From contig OY744525.1 in assembly GCA_963556195.1 (NCBI GenBank), positions 82,380,165 to 82,444,164 of the forward strand: a stretch of DNA of 64,000 bases, given 5' to 3'. This document shows positions 20,941 through 32,842 of the stretch, in pieces; position 1 is the first letter of the stretch; the number at the start of each line of letters is the position of its first letter. A program made the position numbers and the translations under genes. Below the pieces are notes generated by a model. The model ran no database searches. It saw nothing but the letters and a program-made list of their open reading frames with translations, and was not told where the DNA came from. Source of the DNA: Sepiola atlantica (taxonomy: Eukaryota; Mollusca; Cephalopoda; Sepiida; Sepiolidae).

Positions 20941-22119
20941 TAGCTAGCGAGTCATTTTAGTTTTTAATGTTAGCACATTTTTAAACTTATGAAAGAAACA
21001 GAAATAACATCTTATTTGTAAAATATACAAGTTATATTATGTTCTTCAGTGTAAAATATAAGTTATCCTCATTTATGATATTTATTTTTAGGTGATTATT
21101 TAAAACTGTTTCATATTACCAGTTGTCTGTGCTAGACTAAGAAATGTTTTTAAGAAATTGTAGTGAAATACGACATTATGCTGCGAATGGCACGGTACAA
21201 TAGTAAATAAAAATTGTCCCGTCAGAAGCAAACTTTGATTTGTCAGCTTAAAGGCTATTTGAGCGTTACTTCGAGAATCCGACAAGATAACTTTATATGT
21301 TAGATTAACATATGTTTTACAGTTTGCGTGCACTTCTTATTAGCGTGATTTTCTAATACTAATAATGCACAAACTCATATTAACAGACATAATTATTTTT
21401 ACTGATTTGTTAGGCAAAAAAATATAGAATGGTATTATGTTAAACAGGATCAGTTCGAGTGTAGGATGTTTTAAAAGAAACATAAAATATTATCTATGTA
21501 AGTTGAGGAATGGACAGCTGATTTTGAGATGTGTAACACACCAGGAGAGAACATCATCAATCAGAATTGACGTGGACATGCCCTGTCCATAAAATATTGA
21601 ATGAAGAAATGTAAAACAGAAGTCAGATATGAAATCACGACTTCAGTGCGATTCACATACCATAGTTCATCAATATGTTACGTGAACTCTCCCTTAGTGC
21701 TTCGTTACCCAACCTTAAATTTAAGACTTCTGGCGACCAAATCGTTAATGATATAGGAAATCACTATAGTTCATCTGGAAACGACTCTACAGCGTATAAA
21801 GAAATACTTTTATATTTCTGTGCCTGTTTATTTGTCAGCAACTAACAAGTTATTTAATATTATAGTTTATATTCGGTGGTCTGTGGCGGAATTAAAGAGA
21901 ACGCAAGAGCGTGACAAAGAGACACATCCGTTATTGTTCACAACCACTCGCTTTTTTTTGTCTTTTACGTTTTCATACCGTTTCTTTTATTTCCTCTAGG
22001 TTTCTTTGCACACCCTGTGATTTCATCTTCGCACTCTGTCTAATGATCAATCAAATGCTGTTTTCTTGTTCGTAGGACTCGACGTTTGCACTTGTTCAAG
22101 TTATGTCTATCTATCTCTA
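20941..22119. other. No feature recognised
   Basis: AT-rich sequence. Short frames only. Confidence 0.5.
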
Positions 22120-25100
22120 GTAGTTTATGTTTTTATATAGTAAATTAATTCAACGAACAGTACAGTTTTGCAACACTTTAATGTCCCCTGGGTTAGGTCG
22201 TTAAAACCCAACAAACAAACAGACAAATAATGTCCCCTGGGTTAGGTCGTTAAAACCCAACAAACAAACAGACAAATAATGTCCCCTGGGTTAGGTCGTT
22301 AAAACCCAACAAACAAACAGACAAATAATGTCCCCTGGGTTAGGTCGTTAAACCCCAACAAACAAACAGACAAATAATGTCCCCTGGGTTAGGTCGTTAA
22401 AACCCAACAAACAAACAGACAAATAATGTCCCCTGGGTTAGGTCGTTAAAACCCAACAAACAAACAGACAAATAATGTCCCCTGGGTTAGGTCGTTAAAA
22501 CCCAACAAACAAACAGACAAATAATGTCCCCTGGGTTAGGTCGTTAAAACCCAACAAACAAACAGACAAATAATGTCCCCTGGGTTAGGTCGTTAAACCC
22601 CAACAAACAAACAGACAAATAATGTCCCCTGGGTTAGGTCGTTAAAACCCAACAAACAAACAGACAAATAATGTCCCCTGGGTTAGGTCGTTAAAACCCA
22701 ACAAACAAACAGACAAATAATGTCCCCTGGGTTAGGTCGTTAAAACCCAACAAACAAACAGACAAATAATGTCCCCTGGGTTAGGTCGTTAAAACCCAAC
22801 AAACAAACAGACAAATAATGTCCCCTGGGTTAGGTCGTTAAACCCCAACAAACAAACAGACAAATAATGTCCCCTGGGTTAGGTCGTTAAAACCCAACAA
22901 ACAAACAGACAAATAATGTCCCCTGGGTTAGGTCGTTAAAACCCAACAAACAAACAGACAAATAATGTCCCCTGGGTTAGGTCGTTAAAACCCAACAAAC
23001 AAACAGACAAATAATGTCCCCTGGGTTAGGTCGTTAAAACCCAACAAACAAACAGACAAATAATGTCCCCTGGGTTAGGTCGTTAAACCCCAACAAACAA
23101 ACAGACAAATAATGTCCCCTGGGTTAGGTCGTTAAAACCCAACAAACAAACAGACAAATAATGTCCCCTGGGTTAGGTCGTTAAAACCCAACAAACAAAC
23201 AGACAAATAATGTCCCCTGGGTTAGGTCGTTAAAACCCAACAAACAAACAGACAAATAATGTCCCCTGGGTTAGGTCGTTAAACCCCAACAAACAAACAG
23301 ACAAATAATGTCCCCTAGGTTAGGTCGTTAAAACCCAACAAACAAACAGACAAATAATGTCCCCTGGGTTAGGTCGTTAAACCCCAACAAACAAACAGAC
23401 AAATAATGTCCCCTGGGTTAGGTCGTTAAAACCCAACAAACAAACAGACAAATAATGTCCCCTGGGTTAGGTCGTTAAAACCCAACAAACAAACAGACAA
23501 ATAATGTCCCCTGGGTTAGGTCGTTAAACCCCAACAAACAAACAGACAAATAATGTCCCCTGGGTTAGGTCGTTAAAACCCAACAAACAAACAGACAAAT
23601 AATGTCCCCTGGGTTAGGTCGTTAAAACCCAACAAACAAACAGACAAATAATGTCCCCTGGGTTAGGTCGTTAAACCCCAACAAACAAACAGACAAATAA
23701 TGTCCCCTGGGTTAGGTCGTTAAAACCCAACAAACAAACAGACAAATAATGTCCCCTGGGTTAGGTCGTTAAAACCCAACAAACAAACAGACAAATAATG
23801 TCCCCTGGGTTAGGTCGTTAAACCCCAACAAACAAACAGACAAATAATGTCCCCTGGGTTAGGTCGTTAAAACCCAACAAACAAACAGACAAATAATGTC
23901 CCCTGGGTTAGGTCGTTAAACCCCAACAAACAAACAGACAAATAATGTCCCCTGGGTTAGGTCGTTAAAACCCAACAAACAAACAGACAAATAATGTCCC
24001 CTGGGTTAGGTCGTTAAACCCCAACAAACAAACAGACAAATAATGTCCCCTGGGTTAGGTCGTTAAACCCCAACAAACAAACAGACAAATAATGTCCCCT
24101 GGGTTAGGTCGTTAAAACCCAACAAACAAACAGACAAATAATGTCCCCTGGGTTAGGTCGTTAAAACCCAACAAACAAACAGACAAATAATGTCCCCTGG
24201 GTTAGGTCGTTAAAACCCAACAAACAAACAGACAAATAATGTCCCCTGGGTTAGGTCGTTAAAACCCAACAAACAAACAGACAAATAATGTCCCCTGGGT
24301 TAGGTCGTTAAACCCCAACAAACAAACAGACAAATAATGTCCCCTGGGTTAGGTCGTTAAAACCCAACAAACAAACAGACAAATAATGTCCCCTGGGTTA
24401 GGTCGTTAAAACCCAACAAACAAACAGACAAATAATGTCCCCTGGGTTAGGTCGTTAAAACCCAACAAACAAACAGACAAATAATGTCCCCTGGGTTAGG
24501 TCGTTAAACCCCAACAAACAAACAGACAAATAATGTCCCCTGGGTTAGGTCGTTAAAACCCAACAAACAAACAGACAAATAATGTCCCCTGGGTTAGGTC
24601 GTTAAACCCCAACAAACAAACAGACAAATAATGTCCCCTGGGTTAGGTCGTTAAACCCCAACAAACAAACAGACAAATAATGTCCCCTGGGTTAGGTCGT
24701 TAAAACCCAACAAACAAACAGACAAATAATGTCCCCTGGGTTAGGTCGTTAAACCCCAACAAACAAACAGACAAATAATGTCCCCTGGGTTAGGTCGTTA
24801 AACCCCAACAAACAAACAGACAAATAATGTCCCCTGGGTTAGGTCGTTAAAACCCAACAAACAAACAGACAAATAATGTCCCCTGGGTTAGGTCGTTAAA
24901 CCCCAACAAACAAACAGACAAATAATGTCCCCTGGGTTAGGTCGTTAAACCCCAACAAACAAACAGACAAATAATGTCCCCTGGGTTAGGTCGTTAAAAC
25001 CCAACAAACAAACAGACAAATAATGTCCCCTGGGTTAGGTCGTTAAACCCCAACAAACAAACAGACAAATAATGTCCCCTGGGTTAGGTCGTTAAACCCC

Positions 25101-27620
25101 AACAAACAAACAGACAAATAATGTCCCCTGGGTTAGGTCGTTAAAACCCAACAAACAAACAGACAAATAATGTCCCCTGGGTTAGGTCGTTAAAACCCAA
25201 CAAACAAACAGACAAATAATGTCCCCTGGGTTAGGTCGTTAAACCCCAACAAACAAACAGACAAATAATGTCCCCTGGGTTAGGTCGTTAAAACCCAACA
25301 AACAAACAGACAAATAATGTCCCCTGGGTTAGGTCGTTAAAACCCAACAAACAAACAGACAAATAATGTCCCCTGGGTTAGGTCGTTAAAACCCAACAAA
25401 CAAACAGACAAATAATGTCCCCTGGGTTAGGTCGTTAAAACCCAACAAACAAACAGACAAATAATGTCCCCTGGGTTAGGTCGTTAAAACCCAACAAACA
25501 AACAGACAAATAATGTCCCCTGGGTTAGGTCGTTAAACCCCAACAAACAAACAGACAAATAATGTCCCCTGGGTTAGGTCGTTAAAACCCAACAAACAAA
25601 CAGACAAATAATGTCCCCTGGGTTAGGTCGTTAAAACCCAACAAACAAACAGACAAATAATGTCCCCTGGGTTAGGTCGTTAAACCCCAACAAACAAACA
25701 GACAAATAATGTCCCCTGGGTTAGGTCGTTAAAACCCAACAAACAAACAGACAAATAATGTCCCCTGGGTTAGGTCGTTAAAACCCAACAAACAAACAGA
25801 CAAATAATGTCCCCTGGGTTAGGTCGTTAAAACCCAACAAACAAACAGACAAATAATGTCCCCTGGGTTAGGTCGTTAAACCCCAACAAACAAACAGACA
25901 AATAATGTCCCCTGGGTTAGGTCGTTAAAACCCAACAAACAAACAGACAAATAATGTCCCCTGGGTTAGGTCGTTAAACCCCAACAAACAAACAGACAAA
26001 TAATGTCCCCTGGGTTAGGTCGTTAAACCCCAACAAACAAACAGACAAATAATGTCCCCTGGGTTAGGTCGTTAAAACCCAACAAACAAACAGACAAATA
26101 ATGTCCCCTGGGTTAGGTCGTTAAACCCCAACAAACAAACAGACAAATAATGTCCCCTGGGTTAGGTCGTTAAACCCCAACAAACAAACAGACAAATAAT
26201 GTCCCCTGGGTTAGGTCGTTAAAACCCAACAAACAAACAGACAAATAATGTCCCCTGGGTTAGGTCGTTAAACCCCAACAAACAAACAGACAAATAATGT
26301 CCCCTGGGTTAGGTCGTTAAAACCCAACAAACAAACAGACAAATAATGTCCCCTGGGTTAGGTCGTTAAAACCCAACAAACAAACAGACAAATAATGTCC
26401 CCTGGGTTAGGTCGTTAAAACCCAACAAACAAACAGACAAATAATGTCCCCTGGGTTAGGTCGTTAAACCCCAACAAACAAACAGACAAATAATGTCCCC
26501 TGGGTTAGGTCGTTAAAACCCAACAAACAAACAGACAAATAATGTCCCCTGGGTTAGGTCGTTAAAACCCAACAAACAAACAGACAAATAATGTCCCCTG
26601 GGTTAGGTCGTTAAAACCCAACAAACAAACAGACAAATAATGTCCCCTGGGTTAGGTCGTTAAAACCCAACAAACAAACAGACAAATAATGTCCCCTGGG
26701 TTAGGTCGTTAAAACCCAACAAACAAACAGACAAATAATGTCCCCTGGGTTAGGTCGTTAAAACCCAACAAACAAACAGACAAATAATGTCCCCTGGGTT
26801 AGGTCGTTAAAACCCAACAAACAAACAGACAAATAATGTCCCCTGGGTTAGGTCGTTAAAACCCAACAAACAAACAGACAAATAATGTCCCCTGGGTTAG
26901 GTCGTTAAAACCCAACAAACAAACAGACAAATAATGTCCCCTGGGTTAGGTCGTTAAAACCCAACAAACAAACAGACAAATAATGTCCCCTGGGTTAGGT
27001 CGTTAAAACCCAACAAACAAACAGACAAATAATGTCCCCTGGGTTAGGTCGTTAAAACCCAACAAACAAACAGACAAATAATGTCCCCTGGGTTAGGTCG
27101 TTAAAACCCAACAAACAAACAGACAAATAATGTCCCCTGGGTTAGGTCGTTAAAACCCAACAAACAAACAGACAAATAATGTCCCCTAGCGAACATTTAA
27201 ATCAAGATATGTAAGCTACTGAACCTTCTACCTAAAATCCTTATTCCAATTTAGATCGAAATCCATTGAATGATTTTGATTCTAGACATTTATTAAACTT
27301 TCGGGCTTAAGCTTAAGGGATTCGGAGAACTTGAAGTTTAGGGAATCTTGCTTAATTAATGACTAATAATTATGGATCGAATTTCTTGCAAATTTTAAAT
27401 GGGAGATTGCGACTATTTTATGCTACTTGACAACCCTTAAAAATAGTCCAAAGAAAGTGAGATTTTGGAAATATGTATTAATTAATGTCTATAACTATGG
27501 TTAAAATTTAATTAAGTTCGAAGGGCTTCCAGTCACCCCATTTGGATAGTTCACAGTAACAACCTTTACGCCTACCATCTGTGTTTCAAACTCCATAATG
27601 ATACCCCACTCCTCAGACAT
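22120..27620 (-). repeat. Family A, copy 6, interrupted by the 49-bp satellite
   Basis: Read on the minus strand, 27188-27620 carries the family A landmarks (ATTTCTTGCAAATTTTAAAT reversed, AATGATTTTGATTCTAGAC and others). 22120-22178 carries its end (TTGCAAAACTGTACTGTTCG reversed). Joining the two flanks across the array reproduces copies 1 and 8 almost without gaps (CATATCTTGATTTAAATG, TTCGCTAGGGGACATT, AAAGTGTTGCAAAACTGT). The array therefore sits inside this copy. Confidence 0.8.
22179..27187 (+). repeat. 49-bp satellite array, about 102 copies
   Basis: The unit is AATGTCCCCT plus GGGTTAGGTCGTTAAAACCC plus AACAAACAAACAGACAAAT. I count 102 full units and a final AATGTCCCCT. The units are identical apart from one A/C alternation (GTTAAAACCC or GTTAAACCCC) and a single G-to-A change near 23318 (CCCCTAGG). 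By hand count 32 units have the C form, and the last 14 units are all A form. The 39-base part resembles a SINE 3' tail with an AAAC repeat; the 10-base part equals the flanking family A sequence. Confidence 0.97.
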
Positions 27621-28302
27621 TTGATTTTTCGTTGATTCATTTTTCATTGCAATTGTTCTGACAACCTAGAAGTTGCCTTGACTTTTGACAGATCATTTTT
27701 GTTTGAACAAGGTATGGTTTGATTCAGTCCTATGAAACTATCCCCTCAGGCATTACCGTCTTCTTCGAGGGGGATTATTGCCGGTCGCCAGAGCCCTCTC
27801 TACAGGGGAATGCCAACGGATCCGTTCACGTCTATTTTTTTGTAACTTCCAGCTATTTTTTACCTTTTTAACGAGTGGGGGGTACAAGGTCTGCCTGGTA
27901 CCGCTCACGTTAAAAAAGACATTACGTAACATCGCTCGTTGCCGTGGGAAGCACGTAAATCTAAAAACCTACCCCGTGCGCATTTCATTTTCTCGTCGAT
28001 CCATTTATCTATCTGTAAATGTTTATCTCTGAACTCAACCATTTTACTTAAATACAATAAATTAAATAAGTCGTACATATAAAAGCGAGATAACAATTAT
28101 AATTAACAATATCTTACGTTAAAATTTCAAATGACAGTAAAAACAAAATGTCAAAGAACAAAGCTATTCTGAAAACAATATAGATTTAAGAGAAACAATT
28201 ACGTCTATTCTCTTTCCTAAAAATATAATATTAATAATTTTGTTCTTGATTCTATTCTTTAACTTTTCTTCAAGGTCATAAGATGTGGAGATTATTATTT
28301 AA
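27621..28302. other. No feature recognised
   Basis: Contains an 84-codon frame (27778-28032) without recognised domain. A block 28221-28305 recurs in worn form at 28890-28990 (GTTCTTGATTCTATTC, CTTCAAGGTCATAAGAT). Confidence 0.45.
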
Positions 28303-28335
28303 AACTAGGTTTACCTTCCCGGCGTTGCCAAGTTG
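28303..28335 (-). mobile_element. Helitron-like 3' end motif
   Basis: On the minus strand: CTTGGCAACGCCGGGAAGG, then TAAACCTAGTTTT. The hairpin-like core and CTAG match the motif at 2304, 14719 and 33744. Confidence 0.4.
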
Positions 28336-29144
28336 TCGTTTTACGTCCATTTTTTTCGCCTTATTTCGTCTTTTTTAAAAAATGTCGTTTTTTTTAAAAA
28401 CCAAATTACGTTTCTTTTAAAAATAGGATTTTTAAAGCTAAATTAAATTATTACGGTATATTTTGGTCATTAAATCATTAATATATACAACTATAACCAA
28501 TTTTGTTAGAATAATGTCGTGTTAATCTTTATTTATAAAAGTAATTGATGCATTAACCTTTCAACATTTTCAATCTTTTAATACATGAGGAATTGCTAAG
28601 AATTTAAAAAACAGAAATGATTTTCTGTTCGACAGGCTTCCAAATTACTTTCAAATTTCGAAGGATCACGAAGTAATTCATTTTTTTTACAACTATTAAC
28701 TATTTTAGTTTATTAGTTTACGTACATGCATTTTGGTGGATTTAATTCCGTAATTAAATTATTTTAAAAGGGATTAAACATTTTTTTTTCATATTACGTT
28801 ACTTCATTTTTTGATTTGAATAAATTATCAATTAATAGTAAATGAAAAAAAAATTTAATGTGCGATTATGAAAGTTACGTAGATGCGACAAATATAATCG
28901 TATTAATATCGAGATATTTTTGTTATTGATTCTATACTTCTACTTTTCTTCTTAAGGTCAGAAGATAGGGAGCTTATTGTTTGCAATTTATGAAAATTAT
29001 AAAAGGTTATACTTATATAAGTTATACTTCAAAGTGAGTTTTTTTTTTTTACAAAAACAGTAACAACGTGGAGTTTAGGAGAAAATGATATACAAAATGA
29101 GTTTGTCACGGAACAAAAAAGCTTAGAGCAATTAAAATGAGGCA
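28336..29144. other. No feature recognised
   Basis: Very AT-rich, with T and A homopolymer runs. Confidence 0.5.
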
Positions 29145-29320
29145 ATGATTAAGATGTAGTATTTGTTCTGTCCACAGAGGAGGAGGAATCATTATTGGCG
29201 GGGGTGAATTTTTAGTTTTGTTCCATCCAGAATGCCCCTGTTTAAGGAGTTGGATTTTCTTCATATTAAACCGACGTTGAGTCACATCCAGACCTTGTGG
29301 GGAGGTGTTAAATAAAAACA
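29145..29320 (+). repeat. U2-headed SINE, type II, head truncated
   Basis: TAAGATGTAGTATTTGTTCTG is the remaining head. The body has TTTTTAGTTTTGTTCCATCC, then AGAATGCCCCTGTTTAAGG, and the tail CATCCAGACCTTGTGGGGAG, then GTGTTAAATAAAAA. Confidence 0.75.
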
Positions 29321-29566
29321 TTATTCTAACGACGTAAAGGTTATCTAAAACTTACGCGTGACAGACAATTGGACAGACAGAGTCTTTTATTGCAATACAA
29401 GATGACCCGTTGCATCAGCATTTGTTCTACCCTCTATCTCTTCATCTCTTTTGTATCTATCACCTTTTCCGTCACGCTCTTTCCGCTTTCTTCTCTCTCC
29501 TTTACTTATTCACTTCATTCGCCTTTTGTGACATCGTCGACTGTGCCCCAATATTATAACTAAAGG

Positions 29567-29567
<1 letters not shown>
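29321..29567. other. Unassigned
   Basis: Pyrimidine-rich second half (29430-29540). A 64-codon frame lacks recognised content. Confidence 0.4.
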
Positions 29568-29599
<32 letters not shown>

Positions 29600-29757
29600 A
29601 TATATTTATTTAAAGTTTTTAATTGAATATCTTCCGACGATTAAATATATTACTATAAATTTCCTTTTTCTTCTTGTGATATTGTCCTCGACTCGCTATG
29701 ACTCCGTTCATCCTATTTAAAACCTTGATAAAATTCTGTACCACAAAATATTTGTTC

Positions 29758-29817
<60 letters not shown>

Positions 29818-30221
29818 GTACTAACAAACAAAAGCTCCATATATTAGAAGCCCTATATATGAAAAACAAAAAAACCCTAATTAATAGAATTAACTTTAAT
29901 ATCAGTAATAACATTCTAAAATGTTTATAGCTCCAATATAGTTTTGTACTTAGTACATAATTCCCGCCAAAACCCTCTATAAATACTACACATGGCCAAT
30001 ACCTGATTAACCTCATTCCCCCTGAAGATGGATACAGATGGGTCCGAAAGTATTTGGAAGACAGATGCAAATTATGGCAAATTTATCAGCCAATTCCCCT
30101 CCGAAACTAAGATCCTAATTCGGACTATTGAAAGGATTTACCAAAGGATATCTAGACACGAGTTGTCTCTTATATTCAACAATACTTGCCTGCAAGGGAA
30201 GATGCTGCCTAGATATACATG

Positions 30222-30268
<47 letters not shown>
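29568..30268. repeat. TA microsatellites with short unique spacers
   Basis: TA runs at 29568-29605, 29760-29815 and 30223-30268. The spacer 29820-30222 has no recognised gene. Confidence 0.8.
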
Positions 30269-30270
<2 letters not shown>

Positions 30271-31586
30271 AACATCTCTCAAAATCGGGTCAGAATCGAA
30301 CCTAGAGAGCATATTTTGATCAAATAAATAGCTCTTATTGGATAGAGCTATTTCAATAATGAATTATTATAAAACATTTGGATTAACCACTTTACTGCAG
30401 TTTCGCGGTATCGCCGATCATTAAAAGTGTGCTTGTAGTTTATATCAAGCTTAAGGACGAACACGGCTAAATGGGGAGTACATACTCATGTGCCCGTGCA
30501 TTTGGTGAATTTATTATTATTATTATTCATATTATTATTATTAATTTTTTTTTTTTTTTAATTTCTTTAATTCCTCTATTTTATTGTATAATATTAGTTA
30601 TTAATTATTTGCTTTTATTCTACAGATGTTTAATCAGAGAAACTATGCATCAAATTAGATTGCACACAATTATTGTCTTTAATTAGTCATGGCTGAAACA
30701 GCAAAGCAACTATTTGTTTTGTGTTTGCATTCAGCTATGAACGCTGGTTTATTATTTAATGAATTCATTTGGTTTTGGAGATTTTGGCATTTCCCCTCTA
30801 AACATAATTCACAGTTTCTACTATTTATACTGCGGTGAGGTGGCTAATTTTTATATTCCCCAATTAATATTTGAGCGTATAGGTTTTATCTTTCCCATAA
30901 ATATTTATACAGTCTGGTGCTATTTCTGTAATATCATCACGTGATGATTGTACCTACACTTGAAATTATTTTCAGTATCTCCTATGTATACCTTTTGTTT
31001 CTTTATTGATATTCCTATTTAGTGTTGCTTTATATATAACAGTGTGTGTGTGTGTTAATGTTATTTTGATGAATCATAAATTGGAAAGTGTTTTTTTTTA
31101 AAATGAATTCAATGGCCGTCTTATTTACTTACTTTCCGAAACAAACATCCTTTTCTATTTTCGTACTCAACTCTCGTGTACTATTGAAATAAGTTTTTCT
31201 TTGTCTTCTGATTAATATCTTCCTCTCATTCTGAGAACAATAAACCGATCAACAAACGCCTCCATATCTTATCAGACATAATTGCGTAGAGTTTCCTCAA
31301 AACAAGGAGATAAACGTCTGTATTTATTATTAGCTGTTTTTTTTTGTTTGTTTGTTTGTTTTGTGTTTATTTATAAATTATTCAGCTCGATCGTTAGACA
31401 GAAGTCCGGAAGGTTTTTTAGTAAATCTTTGATGGAAAAGACGAGTTCTTTTCTCCACACAAAAATGTGTTCTAAAAAAGTAATAATGTATATAGACATA
31501 TATATTAACTTAAAACCTGTCCTACACTGACGATGACGCATTCAGTTCTTCAAGTTTTTTTTCAACGTTTTCTTTCAGATAGATTC

Positions 31587-31588
<2 letters not shown>
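30269..31588. other. No feature recognised
   Basis: AT-rich. ATT triplets at 30508-30550 are followed by a T run. A GT run lies at 31043-31055 and a GTTT run at 31346-31362. Small frames are uninformative. Confidence 0.5.
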
Positions 31589-31621
<33 letters not shown>

Positions 31622-31725
31622 TTAGGGTTAAGATCGGATTTTAACTTCTTGATGAGATCTCAGTTTATAACAGCTGTTGATCGATAACATCGACATGCCA
31701 GTGTAATTGTCTGCGTAAATTAAAA

Positions 31726-31802
<77 letters not shown>
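31589..31802. repeat. TA arrays flanking half of the palindromic element
   Basis: TA runs at 31589-31618 and 31731-31802 enclose 31619-31730. That interval matches the centre and right arm of the 15751-15985 palindrome (GGTTAAGATCGGATT, GATGAGATCTCAGTTTATAA, CGATAACATCGACATGCCAG). Confidence 0.8.
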
Positions 31803-31806
<4 letters not shown>

Positions 31807-31875
31807 GAATAAATACGAAAGTTATTTTAATTTATCACTTCTATATTACCATCAAAACGAGTTACTGTTATTTAA

Positions 31876-32255
31876 ATCAATAATACAACATTTTATTTAC
31901 CTCCCCAGGAGGTTAGGCACAAGGCCAGTTTTATCTTACTCTCACAAGGTAAGATGTGACCTAAGGTCGGATCGGGAAAGTGGGACTTGAAAAGCCAGCG
32001 CCCGAGAAGGTGAGCACTCTGGCCATTAAAAATTGCCTGGGCAGCCCCGTCGGCATTCCCCGGTAGGGCGCCTCAGGCAGTAAGCAATAAACTTTCTCCT
32101 TCCCAAAGAGGGCAGGCAAAGCCTGGGAGGATGAACCTCCTAGAACTGCACAGGACAGATCCATAGACCGGCGTAAATCAAGCCCGAAGGCCAAGACGAT
32201 ACCAGTTTATGGGGTGTAGTATCCATCGGAACAAACGCCGATCAATGATACAACA
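31876..32255 (-). repeat. U2-headed SINE type I, copy a (shared target site)
   Basis: The element is 31891-32240, between ATCAATAATACAACA (31876-31890) and ATCAATGATACAACA (32241-32255). On the minus strand it begins CGGCGTTTGTTCCGATGG, then ATACTACACCCC, so only the end of the U2 head is kept. The body and tail are type I. Confidence 0.85.
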
Positions 32256-32597
32256 TTTTATTTACCTCCCCAGGAGGTTAGGCACAAGGCCAGGTTTATC
32301 TTACTCCCACAAGTAAGATGTGACCCAAGATCGGGTCGGAAAGTGGGGTTTGAAAAGCCAGCGCCCGAGAAGGTGAGCACTCTGGCCATTAAAAATTGCT
32401 TGGGCAGCCCCGTCGGCATTCCCCGGTAGGGGCGCCTCAGGCAGTAAGCAATAAACTTACTCCTCCCCAAAGAGGGGAGGCAAAGCCTGGGAGGGTGGAC
32501 CTCCTAGAACTGCACAGGACAGACCCATAGACCGGCGTAAATCAAGCCCCGAAGGCCAAGACGATACTAGTTTATGGCGCGTATCAATGATACAACA
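32256..32597 (-). repeat. U2-type SINE type I, copy b (same site, shorter 5' end)
   Basis: The element is 32256-32582, closed by ATCAATGATACAACA at 32583-32597. Its 5' end (ACGCGCCATAAACTAGTATC) lies inside the body, so the U2 head is missing. It differs from copy a by substitutions and by its truncation point, which argues for a separate insertion over a simple tandem duplication. Confidence 0.85.
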
Positions 32598-32842
32598 TAT
32601 AATTTTGAAATACTTTCTATATAGTAGAGATGAACGATCTAAAGACAGTCATTAAAATGCCTAATTAGCATAACAATTTTTTAAACAGTTCATAAGAAAT
32701 TAATGTTTGGTGTTATTCATTTGTAATTTCATTGTCCTATTTGGTCTATATATGCGATAGTTTCGTCGATATTAATAGTAATTAATTAAAATTGTTTGAT
32801 AGAAAAATTAATAACTTACTAAAAAAAAACTTTCTTCTGACA

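Larger units (their letters stand above)
31803..32840 (+). repeat. Family B repeat carrying two U2-type SINEs
   Basis: 31803-31890 and 32598-32810 align with 58141-58440 (GTTACTGTTATTTAAATCAA, TTTTGAAATACTTTC, AAATGCCTAATTAGCATAAC, TGTTATTCATTTGTAATTTC, TAGTAATTAATTAA). The 58-kb copy lacks the SINEs, so it shows the pre-insertion form of the site. Confidence 0.8.

Noticed and set aside
22190..22200. True telomere or interstitial telomere repeat
   Set aside because: GGGTTAGG occurs once per 49-bp unit and is not tandemly repeated as a hexamer.
22179..27187. CRISPR array
   Set aside because: The 49-bp units are contiguous with no unique spacers, and the setting is an animal genome.
31619..31730. 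Independent full palindrome
   Set aside because: Only one arm and the centre are present; the other side is TA repeat.
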